A stretch of DNA of 64,000 nucleotides from Paenibacillus anaericanus (GCF_003994475.1 NZ_RZNY01000002.1:298536-362535); one strand, 5' to 3'; positions 7,538 through 16,684 are shown, numbered from the stretch's first letter. Notes: generated from the sequence alone by a model not told the origin. Program-made: numbers and translations.

Positions 7538-7578
7538 AACGATGTCCCTCTCCAGAATACTGGCGGGGATATCGTTTT
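7538..7578 (+). terminator. Terminator after the PH-domain gene
   Basis: AACGATGTCCC pairs with GGGGATATCGTT (one mismatch region) and is followed by TTGTTT. Confidence 0.72.
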
Positions 7579-7648
7579 GTTTATTATTTTGATCCTATGC
7601 TAAAATGAAACGACCTAGGATTTCTATAATAAAAGGGGCGTGGGAAAT

Positions 7649-8056
7649 ATGGATCATAATAAGTCCGACATAAGAGAAATTCAAATCATATGTGCTGAAG
7701 ATTGTGGAAACGCACCAAAGAAACAATTACTTAAGGATTTCAACATAGCCTTTGCTAGAAACGATATAGGCTTTATCCTCGAGAATATCACGGATAATGT
7801 GAAATGGAATCTCATCGGTGATAAAGTTATCCAAGGGAGATCTAATTTTGCCGAAGAGCTGAAGCAAATGAACAATATAGGGGCTATAGAACTCGAGATC
7901 ACTAACATCTTAACGCACGGTAACACGGGTGCAGCTCACGGTATTTTAAGATTTGAGAACCTAAGTTACGCTTTTTGTGATGTATATATTTTCAGCAGTT
8001 CAGCAAAAAATGCAAAAATCAAAGAAATTACTTCGTACAATATTGAAGTATCTTAA
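7649..8056 (+). CDS. SnoaL-like (NTF2-fold) protein
   Basis: A 135-residue protein with the NTF2/SnoaL cone-fold pattern: a helix KKQLLKDFNIAFARNDIGFILENITDNVKWNLIGDKVIQGRSNFAEEL, then strands ending in CDVYIFSSSAKNAKIKEITSY. Proteins of this fold include polyketide cyclases, isomerases and stress proteins, so no reaction is proposed. The frame opens with GTG at 7640, but the ATG at 7649 lies about 10 nt after AAAAGGGG and is preferred. It is a single-gene unit bounded by terminators. Confidence 0.7.
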   Translation: MDHNKSDIREIQIICAEDCGNAPKKQLLKDFNIAFARNDIGFILENITDNVKWNLIGDKVIQGRSNFAEELKQMNNIGAIELEITNILTHGNTGAAHGILRFENLSYAFCDVYIFSSSAKNAKIKEITSYNIEVS

Positions 8057-8078
8057 CCCTGTTAATAGATACCTATGA

Positions 8079-8114
8079 AAATGACCGCCTGGCTGATCAC
8101 CAGAACGGTCATTT
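8079..8114. terminator. Bidirectional terminator between convergent genes
   Basis: AAATGACCG (8079-8087) pairs with CGGTCATTT (8106-8114). T-rich sequence flanks both sides. Confidence 0.7.
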
Positions 8115-8120
8115 GCTTGT

Positions 8121-8438
8121 TTACTCGTGCGAGCTCATTTTATACCCACTTAGTGAACTCAAAGACGATTTGGAATTTCCCCGTGATTTTGTCATCGGGG
8201 GTGTTGGCGTTTCAACGTTTGTTCTATGTAGTATTTCTCTCAGGAACTCATTGTTTTCTTCTAGCAACTCCAGCATCATCCCAAGGGCAATAAATAAGAT
8301 ACCCGAAATAGCCCCACTGATCCACCATGATAAGGTAGGTATCCAATGAAACCCATCGACTAGAATCCCGAGCACAATACCCAATACAACTCCAGACACC
8401 ATGAATATTTGCCCCATCACAATTAACAGTCTAGACAA
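8121..8438 (-). CDS. Small two-TM membrane protein
   Basis: A 105-residue protein with two hydrophobic helices (IFMVSGVVLGIVLGILV and ISGAISGILFIALGMML). A short coiled-coil-like segment (LELLEENNEFLREIL) and a polar, Ser-rich cytosolic tail follow. The TTG start at 8438 is supported by GGAGGGA 5-6 nt upstream. It resembles many uncharacterised small membrane proteins of Bacillales, and no function can be assigned. Two frames on the opposite strand are shadows of this gene. Confidence 0.72.
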   Translation of the reverse strand: MSRLLIVMGQIFMVSGVVLGIVLGILVDGFHWIPTLSWWISGAISGILFIALGMMLELLEENNEFLREILHRTNVETPTPPMTKSRGNSKSSLSSLSGYKMSSHE

Positions 8439-8598
8439 TTTGATCCCTCCACGAAAGTTTTGAAAAGTCGACTCATCCCAGCACGCTAATCATAACATGT
8501 AGTGGTTGGTGGTGCAGGGTAGAATTGTATGCAACTATCCCCCTGCGTTTAGCGTATAAACTATACTACAGTCGAAAGGATGAACCGCTATTGTAAAT

Positions 8599-9309
8599 TT
8601 GGAGTTATCCAAAAGAAACAAAATTAGCATTGTGTTAATCATACTCTGTATCATAATTTCGACAGTTCTCATTACTATTTTAGCCAATACTTATTTCTCT
8701 GAATCCATATTTTATATAAACCAACATAAGTACAAACAAGAGAATGCACATAATAATATGGTAAAATACCACGCCAGATCAGATGCCCCGTCCGTCGAAG
8801 TCAGTATCAATGACCAGAACAGGAAAGTGTCGATCAATAATGAGGAATATTCTATTCTTAATTATAAAAGTGTAGCCGGCAATACATTTGAGGTAAGTTA
8901 CCCAAGTGGACATACATATGAAGTTGTTGATCAATCCGGATTTTTTATGGCTTATGACGAAAAGAAGGAATACGTCCCAGAGATATCTTTATACGTTAAC
9001 GGTGAAAGGATTCTCCAAGAAGGCGACGAGGAATACTATCCTAGCGAACTCGTTGTCGCTGCTTATCCTGAGTACCATACTAAACAAGGTAGTCTTCCCT
9101 TCTTTATCTTATCTTTCTTCCTCCTAATTTACGGTTGGTGTGGATTCCGATATGAGAAATTTCAAAACTTCCAGTTTCTTCTCTCGCTACGCTGGATTTG
9201 GGTGAATGATGCTGAGCCAAGCGACTTTTATTATTTCATGTGTAAGGTAGGCGGAGTTCTCGTCATGATTGGATCCGTTGTGCTCGCGATAAAATCATTA
9301 TTCATGTAG
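8599..9309 (+). CDS. Membrane-anchored protein, DUF6199-like C-terminus
   Basis: A 236-residue protein with an N-terminal membrane helix (about residues 8-30) and an external beta-rich domain of about 130 residues. Two C-terminal helices flank a loop with the sequence NDAEPSDFYYFMCKVGGV. That loop resembles the EPS-x-x-R/K-x-GG pattern of DUF6199, but this is a visual match only. The start is uncertain. TTG at 8599 is the first standard start after an in-frame stop, yet AAAGGA lies 18 nt away, while an in-frame ATT at 8590 has ideal spacing. Function is unknown. Confidence 0.68.
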   Translation: MELSKRNKISIVLIILCIIISTVLITILANTYFSESIFYINQHKYKQENAHNNMVKYHARSDAPSVEVSINDQNRKVSINNEEYSILNYKSVAGNTFEVSYPSGHTYEVVDQSGFFMAYDEKKEYVPEISLYVNGERILQEGDEEYYPSELVVAAYPEYHTKQGSLPFFILSFFLLIYGWCGFRYEKFQNFQFLLSLRWIWVNDAEPSDFYYFMCKVGGVLVMIGSVVLAIKSLFM

Positions 9310-9314
9310 GCAAA

Positions 9315-9354
9315 AAAAGGACATTCCCGGCCCCATTACCGGAAATGTCCTTTT
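9315..9354. terminator. Strong bidirectional terminator
   Basis: A 16-nt arm (9315-9330) pairs with 9339-9354, with A-rich and T-rich flanks on both strands. It separates the convergent membrane-protein and histidine-kinase genes. Confidence 0.88.
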
Positions 9355-9378
9355 CTCTTTATAATAAAACTCACTGAG

Positions 9379-10746
9379 TCACTTATGACATACAACAGGG
9401 AAGCCAAATGAAATTACGGCTCCACCTTCCTTACGGTTATCTGCCTGAATCAGGCCCCCACAACGCTCAACAATTGCCCGGGCGATGGCGAGTCCAAGTC
9501 CAGACTCACCATCCTTGCCTTTGACAAATCGGTGGAACAGAGTAGTAAGTATTTCCTCCGGAATACCCGGCCCATCATCCGATACGGTTAATTTAGTACG
9601 CCCATTATCAATACTTGCGGTGACATAAATATGTTCATTCGCGTATCTTGCGGCATTAGTTACTACATTCAATAATGCTTGCAGTATCTTATCTTTGTCT
9701 GCCATAATAATCAACTCTTCGTCTTGCGGGCAGTTGATGTGTAGGCTAAGTCCCTTTTTCACCAACATTGGATTAACGCGTTCAACCGTTTCCGTCAACA
9801 GATCCTTTAGACGCACCCTAGTGGGCTGGAAAATATCCTCTTCACTGTCCAGTTTCGCAAGTAACGTCATTTCAGTTACGATTTTTCCTAATCTACCACT
9901 TTCATTTAATATAATATCTAATCCCTTGCGAATGTTCTCTCCTTCGAAAATTCCGTCCCTAATTCCTTCTGCATATCCCGAGATCGACATTAGCGGAGTC
10001 TTTAGTTCATGTGACGCATTCTGAAAAAATTGCTTCTGCACCAGATTGAACTTGTTGAGTTCGTCCGCCATTTCAAATACGGTTTGCGCAACGGCTCCTA
10101 TTTCTCCGCTGGCTTGAATCAACTTCACATCAGTAAACTGTCGATCCTTTACTTTCTTTAACTCTTCTCTTAAGTTCATTAACGGTTGAATTAGTTTCTT
10201 AGTAATAAACAAGCTGAGAAGGAACATAATAGCTCCGACTGCGACAAACACAAGAATCAGTCGACCTAGCAGCGCCCGCTCAATAGATTTAATCTTGCTC
10301 ATCGGTGTAAATAACGTGAGCTTCCCTTGCGGTATTGATTTTACCTCTACAAGATATTGGCTATCATTGCCGTCCCAAATACTCTGCAGACTGGTAGAAG
10401 CGGTTATCGAACCTTGCAGGGGTATCGCCTCAATTGAGATCGCATCGCTTACTGGCAATGTTCCCGAAACAATATTTCCTTGCTCATCCGAAACGATTGC
10501 TTCAATACCCGCATATGCAACAGGGATCAAAGAAGACTGCATTTCCACAGTTTCACCTATACTTGATGGGGTGGAATTGGTCTCTATTAATGTGGCTGAC
10601 ATTGCTGCTCCCAATGTTTTCATGTCTTCCTTCTGCGTACCAATGAAATGGTCAAGTAGCACGTAATGGATAATTACACCCGTAATGGAAAGTATCAAAG
10701 CCAGCGACAAACCGAAGGCAAGGTTAATTTGGTGTGTGAGTTTCAT
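9379..10746 (-). CDS. Sensor histidine kinase
   Basis: A 455-residue membrane kinase. Two transmembrane helices (about residues 9-30 and 160-180) enclose an extracellular sensor of about 130 residues. A HAMP segment, the HisKA motif NASHELKTPL with phospho-acceptor His246, and a HATPase domain with DDGPGIPEE and SGLGLAIARAI follow. It is translated from an ATG that overlaps the end of the response-regulator gene by 23 nt, and AAGGGGGAG provides the ribosome binding site. It forms an operon with that regulator. The pair is divergent from an exported-protein gene that may be its target. The signal is unknown. Confidence 0.92.
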   Translation of the reverse strand: MKLTHQINLAFGLSLALILSITGVIIHYVLLDHFIGTQKEDMKTLGAAMSATLIETNSTPSSIGETVEMQSSLIPVAYAGIEAIVSDEQGNIVSGTLPVSDAISIEAIPLQGSITASTSLQSIWDGNDSQYLVEVKSIPQGKLTLFTPMSKIKSIERALLGRLILVFVAVGAIMFLLSLFITKKLIQPLMNLREELKKVKDRQFTDVKLIQASGEIGAVAQTVFEMADELNKFNLVQKQFFQNASHELKTPLMSISGYAEGIRDGIFEGENIRKGLDIILNESGRLGKIVTEMTLLAKLDSEEDIFQPTRVRLKDLLTETVERVNPMLVKKGLSLHINCPQDEELIIMADKDKILQALLNVVTNAARYANEHIYVTASIDNGRTKLTVSDDGPGIPEEILTTLFHRFVKGKDGESGLGLAIARAIVERCGGLIQADNRKEGGAVISFGFPVVCHK

Positions 10747-11464
10747 TGGATGACTCCCCCTTAACTGATCTCATTCGATAACCATGCCCCCACACCGACT
10801 CGACAGGTAGACGTTCTATTTTTTTACGCATCCGTTTAATCAAATGATCAACAGCGCGGTCGCTGCCGAAATAATCCTCGCCCCAGACAGATGTCAGAAG
10901 CTCGTCCCTTGTAAAAGCACGGTTCGGATGTTCAGCAAGCACTTTCAGCATCAAAAATTCTTTACTCGTCAGATCCACTTCTTCCCCGTACCAAATAACG
11001 CGTCTCTGCTCAAGCATGAGCTGAAGTTCTCCAATGTCAATCTGAGTAGGCGAAGCTTCACTTACAACTACCTTTTCTTCGGGATTGTTTACTTTACTCC
11101 ATCGCTCCAGTTGTCGTTTAATGCGAGCCACAAGTTCACGAGGGCTGAACGGTTTGACTAAGTAATCGTCACTGCCCAGTTCCAGACCGAGTATTTTATC
11201 CACCTCATTATCTTTGGCGGAAATCATAATAATCGGTACCTCCGCTTCATTTCGGATACGTCTACACAATTCATACCCGTCCATTCCAGGTAGCATAATA
11301 TCCATAACCCACATACTCGGGGGATTTGTTCTCCATAATGTCCAAGCTTCTTCTGCATTAGCCAAACCTACGGTCCGGTAATTCTCCTTATGCAAATAGG
11401 CTTCAATCAAATTGCGTATATTCTCGTCATCATCCACGACAGCGATGAGATAATCTTTGTTCAT
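10724..11464 (-). CDS. OmpR-family response regulator
   Basis: A 246-residue two-domain regulator. The receiver domain has the acidic triad at residues 11-13 (VVDDDEN), phospho-acceptor Asp55 (VMDIMLPG) and Lys in SDDYLVKPFSPREL. The C-terminal winged helix has the typical RAFTRDELLTSVWGEDYFG-type trans-activation loop and a recognition helix before VWGHGYR. The frame is open to 11569, but AGGAGG lies shortly before the ATG at 11464, which gives the canonical MNKDYLIAVVDDD. It is co-transcribed with the kinase downstream. Confidence 0.93.
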   Translation of the reverse strand: MNKDYLIAVVDDDENIRNLIEAYLHKENYRTVGLANAEEAWTLWRTNPPSMWVMDIMLPGMDGYELCRRIRNEAEVPIIMISAKDNEVDKILGLELGSDDYLVKPFSPRELVARIKRQLERWSKVNNPEEKVVVSEASPTQIDIGELQLMLEQRRVIWYGEEVDLTSKEFLMLKVLAEHPNRAFTRDELLTSVWGEDYFGSDRAVDHLIKRMRKKIERLPVESVWGHGYRMRSVKGESSNETHTPN

Positions 11465-11495
11465 CAAGCGTACCTCCTGTGTTTTCTCTTTAGTG

Positions 11496-11524
11496 ATTAT
11501 ACCAAAGGTGATCGCACTGAAAGT
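11496..11524 (-). promoter_or_regulatory. Extended -10 promoter for the two-component operon
   Basis: On the minus strand TGGTATAAT provides a consensus -10 (11496-11501) with the extended TG element. The -35 region about 17 bp upstream is poor, which fits extended -10 promoters. Confidence 0.5.
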
Positions 11525-11624
11525 GTATTGCCATTGTTTTTCCACAAATCCACCAATATTGTGCCACACCTATTCTGTAAATTGATAACTGTAAGACAAA
11601 CCAAATTACAAGGAGTGTTACGTT

Positions 11625-12329
11625 ATGAAGCACAATCTGATATTCAAGCACGTTGCTATGTCCGCCCTATTACTGTCAGCTATCGGAGCCCCTGTTGTTG
11701 CCAATGCTGAGACAGGACAAAAATCGAGAGAAATCATCTCTAGTCAAGTAACTAAATTGGATACAGTCGCTACAACTAAAATGATGAGTCTCAACCTTAA
11801 TGATCCACTAGAATTAGCGAAAAAATACGCCCCAGAAACAGTTAGCGATTGGGAGTCAACCTTGGATAAATATAAGAAGCTTGTTACACAAGGTGAATTC
11901 TTCGCTTCTGATTTGAAATTAGTTGCTTCTACTGCCGCCGTTTCACTAGACAAAGACATTGTGGCAATTCCTTTGAACAAGTCTATTGTAATCACACCTT
12001 CTGTTAATGATACACCTCTAGTAGAAGGATCAGCTCTGGAAGCTATTGAAGCAGAAAATATTAAAGCCTCATTAGTAGTAACTGCTTCTGAAACCACAGG
12101 TGATGCTATTACTATACAAGCTACCGCTATAAGTTCAGTGCCCAGCCAGCTCTCTTCTTTGATCAAAGCTCAAATTGAACTTGCAGAAGCTGTAGAATCC
12201 AAAGATTGGATCATGATCAAGTCAGCGCTTAACCAACTTCTGAAGGAATACAAAGAGCAAATTGTTGAACACGAAGCTTCCACAGCGGATACCGATAATG
12301 CAGTACCAGCAGTACCTATCAAGAAATAA
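11625..12329 (+). CDS. Exported protein of unknown function
   Basis: A 234-residue protein with a clear Sec signal peptide: basic MKHNLIFKH, a hydrophobic core and an A-x-A site near VVANAETG, about residue 28. The mature part is acidic, rich in Ala, Ser, Thr and Val, and helical towards the C-terminus (ELAEAVESKDWIMIKSALN). There is no lipobox, anchor or recognised domain. AAGGAG lies 10 nt before the ATG. It is divergent from the two-component system with a 160-bp shared control region and is a plausible target or signal partner of that system, which is inference from position only. Confidence 0.75.
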   Translation: MKHNLIFKHVAMSALLLSAIGAPVVANAETGQKSREIISSQVTKLDTVATTKMMSLNLNDPLELAKKYAPETVSDWESTLDKYKKLVTQGEFFASDLKLVASTAAVSLDKDIVAIPLNKSIVITPSVNDTPLVEGSALEAIEAENIKASLVVTASETTGDAITIQATAISSVPSQLSSLIKAQIELAEAVESKDWIMIKSALNQLLKEYKEQIVEHEASTADTDNAVPAVPIKK

Positions 12330-12388
12330 GAATCAGATATAAAGAGAACAGTTGCATTTAAAACTTTCAGGAGATATGAAAATAGAAT

Positions 12389-12425
12389 AATCCCTCCAGC
12401 GATAACGTTGGAGGGATTGTTGTTG
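12389..12425. terminator. Terminator after the exported protein gene
   Basis: AATCCCTCCA (12389-12398) pairs with TGGAGGGATT (12409-12418) and is followed by GTTGTTG. It probably acts on both strands because the next gene is convergent. Confidence 0.75.
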
Positions 12426-12435
12426 TAAAAATGAA

Positions 12436-12600
12436 TTACACGTGATATTTCGCAGTTGGTGCGTTCAGAACCCATTCTAGCATTTCTATTCTTATCTGAA
12501 GTTGATCTACTACTTCTTGATTATCTGCTGTCTTCATCTTGTTCATTGTCATCTGTAGCTCATTAATTTTGCTTTTAATTTGATCTTCACTTCTCATCAT
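12436..12600 (-). CDS. Small coiled-coil protein (54 aa)
   Basis: A short gene read on the minus strand from ATG at 12600 (a second ATG follows directly) to TAA. AGGTGGG lies about 5 nt before the first ATG. The product starts MMRSEDQIKSKINELQ and is almost entirely helical, with heptad-like spacing (INELQMTM, VVDQLQIRIEMLEWVL), then a short polar tail. Small helical proteins of this kind are common in Bacillales without a known role. It is independent of the overlapping minus-strand frame at 12170-12475, which is a shadow of the exported protein. Confidence 0.65.
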   Translation of the reverse strand: MMRSEDQIKSKINELQMTMNKMKTADNQEVVDQLQIRIEMLEWVLNAPTAKYHV

Positions 12601-12655
12601 TACACCCACCTAATATTCTGTCGGATTTATTATGCTCTATTTTAACCCGAATTTA

Positions 12656-13480
12656 CTAGTTAGAATCAATGCTTCCCCTGCATTCTAGACGATAATAGGG
12701 AATGTTTAGTGTTGGTTCGAAACCAAGTCTTTGAGCCGGTTTGTAGGAACCCTCATTATCCAATCGACATGCCCAAACCGGCTCCAATTGATGATCTAGG
12801 CAATATTCGATTAGGGCTGAACATACAGATAACGCGTAACCCTTCCCATAATGTGCTTCTGCAGTCTCAATTCCGATCTCCAATTGATGTTCATTCCGAA
12901 AAGCAGAAAATGCAGTAGATGCGATTTCACCTTCGCATACCAAGCTATAACCCATACCTACCGCAAGGAACTGATCGACATCCCGCCAAAAATACCTAGG
13001 AATCACTCCACCCGTTTGGGACAAAAACATGTCCTTCGTCATTTGAATGATTTCATGATCATGATGACGTAACTGTTCCTTCATTTGGTGATAAGTTTCT
13101 AGATTAAAACTAAAATTGACTCTGGTATTTTTCATGATGATCTGCTGTTCGTTTAATTGAGTCGTCATGGAATCTATTTTGTCAGCCCAAGTTCCTGCCG
13201 GATCTACCTGCAACCATTCTGATTTGCGGATATTTGATTCTTGATTATTAATATATTCATATAGATCACGATTAAACTGTTCATTGTCAGAATTACCGAA
13301 TAACAACGACATCCCATAAGGGTGTGCCACATAAAAGGCTGTTGGTTCCTGGACAGAATCAACATAAATCTTACCCAGAATGCGTTGCTCAACTACCGCT
13401 TCAGCAAATAACGTATTAATACCCACATAACTTAACGGCTCTATCGCTTTGTAATAGTCTTTATTCTCTAGAACTATCAT
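12656..13480 (-). CDS. GNAT acetyltransferase, ZmaR/PF12746 type
   Basis: A 274-residue protein whose C-terminal half is a GNAT domain. It has the acetyl-CoA region ETAEAHYGKGYALSVCSALIEYCLDH (V-x-x-x-x-G-x-G/A pattern) and the closing strand RLDNEGSYKPAQRLGF. The N-terminal half matches the layout of the PF12746 group, which includes the zwittermicin A resistance enzyme ZmaR. Acetylation of a small toxic molecule is therefore plausible but unproven. The ATG at 13480 has AGGAGA 7 nt upstream. The longer ATG at 13486 overlaps the stop of the DUF3626 gene but is too close to the Shine-Dalgarno. It is co-transcribed with that gene. Confidence 0.78.
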   Translation of the reverse strand: MIVLENKDYYKAIEPLSYVGINTLFAEAVVEQRILGKIYVDSVQEPTAFYVAHPYGMSLLFGNSDNEQFNRDLYEYINNQESNIRKSEWLQVDPAGTWADKIDSMTTQLNEQQIIMKNTRVNFSFNLETYHQMKEQLRHHDHEIIQMTKDMFLSQTGGVIPRYFWRDVDQFLAVGMGYSLVCEGEIASTAFSAFRNEHQLEIGIETAEAHYGKGYALSVCSALIEYCLDHQLEPVWACRLDNEGSYKPAQRLGFEPTLNIPYYRLECRGSIDSN

Positions 13481-13482
13481 AA

Positions 13483-14580
13483 TCATTCTCCTAACTGGGG
13501 TTTTCCATATTTAACTACAACATGCCACAAGAGCTTTAGTTCTTGAAGCGTGTCTTTAGATGTTCCACGATCACTCCAAGATTCTGGGTTTCGTTTTAAA
13601 TCCACTGCTGCTGCCCCAATAATGCTTGCATCGATATAATCTGATTGTGCAATACGTTTCGCCAAGGAAGGCATCGATGGCCCCCTGAAATCATCCGGAA
13701 CTTCGTCTACCCTCAACCTGGATCCCCTATGCCAATAAAGATCAATTGAATACTGTGAGCATATTTGTTCTAATAATCGCCCAACATGTGTACCCTTGAA
13801 TGAAGGATCCGCAACAAGTACTTCCACATCTTCTTTAAGAGAAATATCACCATGAACCTGGGCTTCAATGTATTGGTTAAACGTGCGAACAGGCATTACA
13901 GTTGAAGGATCAGAGATGGGTCTATCAAGCTGATTCAGTAAATGATCAATTAATCTCCGCGGTGTTAGATTCTTTTCGCCAAGAGTGCAATCTCTTGTAA
14001 AGGCATCGCTCAGCAGTGCGGCTAGTATATCACTAAATTCAGCATAAGTTCCTTTTTCCTTTGGTTCTAGATGGGAGTCCAGATAAGTATAAGTAGAGCG
14101 AGATGATACTCCAGTTTTTAAAAGAAAATAGCATGACCCAAAGCTTGGAGCTGGGCCATCAGGATGTAACATCAAATGGAGCGCTCCGTACTTGGGACGT
14201 TGGTTCATTATACTTTCCAAGTCATATGCTCCGCCAAACATCCTCTTCTCCCACAGGTCACGTGCACCACCTGGATACGCCGATACACTGCCATTAGATA
14301 TTAATGTTTCAAATTGACTCTTATACATCCCTTGTTCTAGCAATCCTTCAGCAACGCTCTTCATATTCGAATCTAATCTATCTGGATGAAAATGTAAGGC
14401 GATCCTAGCGTTTGACTTCAACTTAATAATGGCAGATTCATAGGTCTCCCCTGAAATATTTGACATGTATAGAACTTCCTGAATGGTTCGTTCTGCTTCT
14501 TCGTTACGACCTTTAGCGTACAAAGTAATGTACTCAAGTGCCGATAATTGTGACTTAGATAATTTCATAGAGTCTCTCAT
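13483..14580 (-). CDS. DUF3626 domain protein
   Basis: A protein of about 365 residues carrying the hallmark strings of DUF3626: ALHFHPDRLD near residue 67, YKSQFETLISNGSVSAYPGGARDLWEKRMFGGAY near residues 90-122, and RPKYGALHLMLHPDGPAPSFGSCYF. The conserved His, Asp, Glu and Arg residues suggest an enzyme, but no activity is established for the family to my knowledge. The ATG at 14580 lies 8 nt after GAAGAGG and is preferred over GTG/ATG codons inside the binding site. The stop codon touches the start of the acetyltransferase gene, so the two are translationally coupled. Confidence 0.8.
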   Translation of the reverse strand: MRDSMKLSKSQLSALEYITLYAKGRNEEAERTIQEVLYMSNISGETYESAIIKLKSNARIALHFHPDRLDSNMKSVAEGLLEQGMYKSQFETLISNGSVSAYPGGARDLWEKRMFGGAYDLESIMNQRPKYGALHLMLHPDGPAPSFGSCYFLLKTGVSSRSTYTYLDSHLEPKEKGTYAEFSDILAALLSDAFTRDCTLGEKNLTPRRLIDHLLNQLDRPISDPSTVMPVRTFNQYIEAQVHGDISLKEDVEVLVADPSFKGTHVGRLLEQICSQYSIDLYWHRGSRLRVDEVPDDFRGPSMPSLAKRIAQSDYIDASIIGAAAVDLKRNPESWSDRGTSKDTLQELKLLWHVVVKYGKPQLGE

Positions 14581-14786
14581 CAACATCACCTCTTCATTCT
14601 TGTAATACTATTGATGTGTAATTATATTCCTCATGATCCTCTGAGACTCCTTTTGCAAATATTCTGATAAATTGAACGTTTTCAGAAAACTCTGGAAAAA
14701 GTCACGTAAGATACTTTATTTCATCCCCAAGTCTAGTTGATTTCGAAGTCATCTAGTAATAAAATGAACTAATCTTATGGAAAAGG

Positions 14787-16667
14787 ATGCGCAGAAGCAT
14801 GTCGTTAACAGTACCTCGTACACTCAGCAAAAAATCCATACTATTCTTTTCAATCATCATGCTAGCAAAAAGTTATTTTGCTTGGTATTTTCTATTTGAA
14901 GACGGACCTACTTGGACCACTTGGCTGAAAGAAATTCCATTTGTTCTCCTCGTATTCTGCTTGATTGAATGGTTCGCTACAAAGCGAAAACTCGCGATTT
15001 ACATGCTTGTCAATTTATTGATTACCGTCTTGTTTTTCTCATTAATTGTATATCATAATCATTTTGGAATTATTGCTACCTCTCAAGTTTTAGATCAGGT
15101 CAAGCAAGTTGGAGCCGTAAAGAAGAGTATTTTCTCAGTTCTTCATCCACAATACATGCTCATTTTTTTGGATATCGTTATTATTAGCTATGTTATGTTT
15201 AAACGTCAGAAGGCGCTCGATTGGAAGAGGGCGATGTCAAGGCAAACTAATCGTAAAGTGGTTGCCTCTTTGTTCTGTATTTCCGTCGTGATCTGTTCGT
15301 TAAATATTTTCCCTAACCGGGCAAGTATGAATGAAACGGTTAAAGCAGAGCAGATGGGCATTCTCAATTATGAAGCCTATGCGCTGATCGCCGATCAAGA
15401 GGAAGAGCCTATTGATGTTGCTGAAATTACACAGGCGGTTATTGATCAAACGAAGGGGATAGAGCCTTCAGATCAACCAAACTTATATGGAGCGGCCAAA
15501 GGAAAGAACCTCATTATTATTCAAATGGAGTCTTTCCAAAACTTCTTAGTTAATCTCACCATTGATGGACAAGAAATTACACCTAACATGAATCAGCTGG
15601 CAGGAAGCAGTTATTATTTCCCGCGTTTCTATCAGCAGGTTGGTCAAGGCAATACATCTGACGCCGAATTTATGGTGAACACTTCGTTCTATGTTCCACC
15701 TGATGGCCCAGCTACTCAGATGTACGCTCCCAAAGAGCTTCCAAGCTTACCAAAACTGCTTCAAGGGCAGGGTTATGATACTGCTACGTTCCATACAAAT
15801 GAAGTTGATTTTTGGAACCGTGGGGAACTTTACATCGCATTAGGATTTAATCGTTTCTATGACAAGAGTTACTTCGGTGAAGAAGATACCGTTTTCTATG
15901 GAGCGTCTGATGAAGTACTATATGAGAAAACTGCTGCGGAACTGGCTAGAATGGATAAGAATGATCAACCTTTCTATTCACATGTAATCTCGATGTCAGC
16001 GCATAATCCTTTCACAATTCCAGAGGACAAATACAAAATGGTACTCCCAGAACGTTACGAAGGAACGTTAGTCGGAAACTATATTCGCGCACAAAATTAC
16101 GCTGACTATGCGCTTGGCCTCTTTATCGATGAACTCAAACAAAATGGTGTATGGGATAATAGCTTAATCGTGTTGTACGGCGATCATCGAGGACTTCCTA
16201 TTTTCTCACTTGGAGAAGATGATCACATCTTACTGGAAGAGATTCTTGGTCACGAATATACGGAACGCGAGTTGATTAACATTCCATTAATCATTTCATC
16301 AACGGGTGTTACAACTTCAAGCGTGAAAGAACAATTAGGCGGGCAGGTAGATATTATGCCTACCGTGTCCAACTTATTGGGTGTATCACTTGATGATCAT
16401 ATTCATTTTGGTCAAGACCTATTGAATCAATCGACTTACAACATCCTTCCTCAACGTTATTATTTGCCAACGGGATCCTTCGTTAATAACGAAGAGCTCT
16501 TCTTATCAGGTAGCGGGTTTGATGACGGCCAACATTATACATTATCTGGTGATGGTATTAGGCCACTCACAGCAACAGAAGATGAATTCGAACGAGCGCT
16601 AGAACTCCTTCACTTATCAGATAGCTATGTTTCACAATTACCTGATAGAGAAGTAAGCGAGGAATAA
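14787..16667 (+). CDS. LTA synthase family protein (sulfatase-type membrane phosphotransferase)
   Basis: A 626-residue protein with five N-terminal transmembrane helices and a large extracellular sulfatase-fold domain. It resembles lipoteichoic acid synthase or primase enzymes that transfer glycerol phosphate from phosphatidylglycerol. The metal ligand Glu248 (IIIQMESFQNF), catalytic Thr290 (GQGNTSDAEF), the HVISMSAHNPF strand and the YGDHRG metal site near residue 465 are all present. No other LTA gene is nearby. The start could be ATG at 14787 or at 14799, which has the better spacing from AAAAGG. A strong terminator follows. Whether it is the main synthase or a paralogue cannot be told. 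Confidence 0.88.
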   Translation: MRRSMSLTVPRTLSKKSILFFSIIMLAKSYFAWYFLFEDGPTWTTWLKEIPFVLLVFCLIEWFATKRKLAIYMLVNLLITVLFFSLIVYHNHFGIIATSQVLDQVKQVGAVKKSIFSVLHPQYMLIFLDIVIISYVMFKRQKALDWKRAMSRQTNRKVVASLFCISVVICSLNIFPNRASMNETVKAEQMGILNYEAYALIADQEEEPIDVAEITQAVIDQTKGIEPSDQPNLYGAAKGKNLIIIQMESFQNFLVNLTIDGQEITPNMNQLAGSSYYFPRFYQQVGQGNTSDAEFMVNTSFYVPPDGPATQMYAPKELPSLPKLLQGQGYDTATFHTNEVDFWNRGELYIALGFNRFYDKSYFGEEDTVFYGASDEVLYEKTAAELARMDKNDQPFYSHVISMSAHNPFTIPEDKYKMVLPERYEGTLVGNYIRAQNYADYALGLFIDELKQNGVWDNSLIVLYGDHRGLPIFSLGEDDHILLEEILGHEYTERELINIPLIISSTGVTTSSVKEQLGGQVDIMPTVSNLLGVSLDDHIHFGQDLLNQSTYNILPQRYYLPTGSFVNNEELFLSGSGFDDGQHYTLSGDGIRPLTATEDEFERALELLHLSDSYVSQLPDREVSEE

Positions 16668-16684
16668 GGAATATTGCATTTACT

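Noticed and set aside
8075-8349. Two plus-strand frames opposite the two-TM protein
   Set aside because: Both are antisense to a gene with a good Shine-Dalgarno and membrane topology, and they overlap a terminator.
11744-12166. 140-codon minus-strand frame within the exported-protein gene
   Set aside because: Complement of an Ala/Ser/Thr-rich coding sequence, which often stays open by composition; no binding site.
12170-12475. Minus-strand 101-codon frame
   Set aside because: It overlaps the exported protein and its terminator; the real gene on this strand is the 54-codon one at 12436-12600 in another frame.
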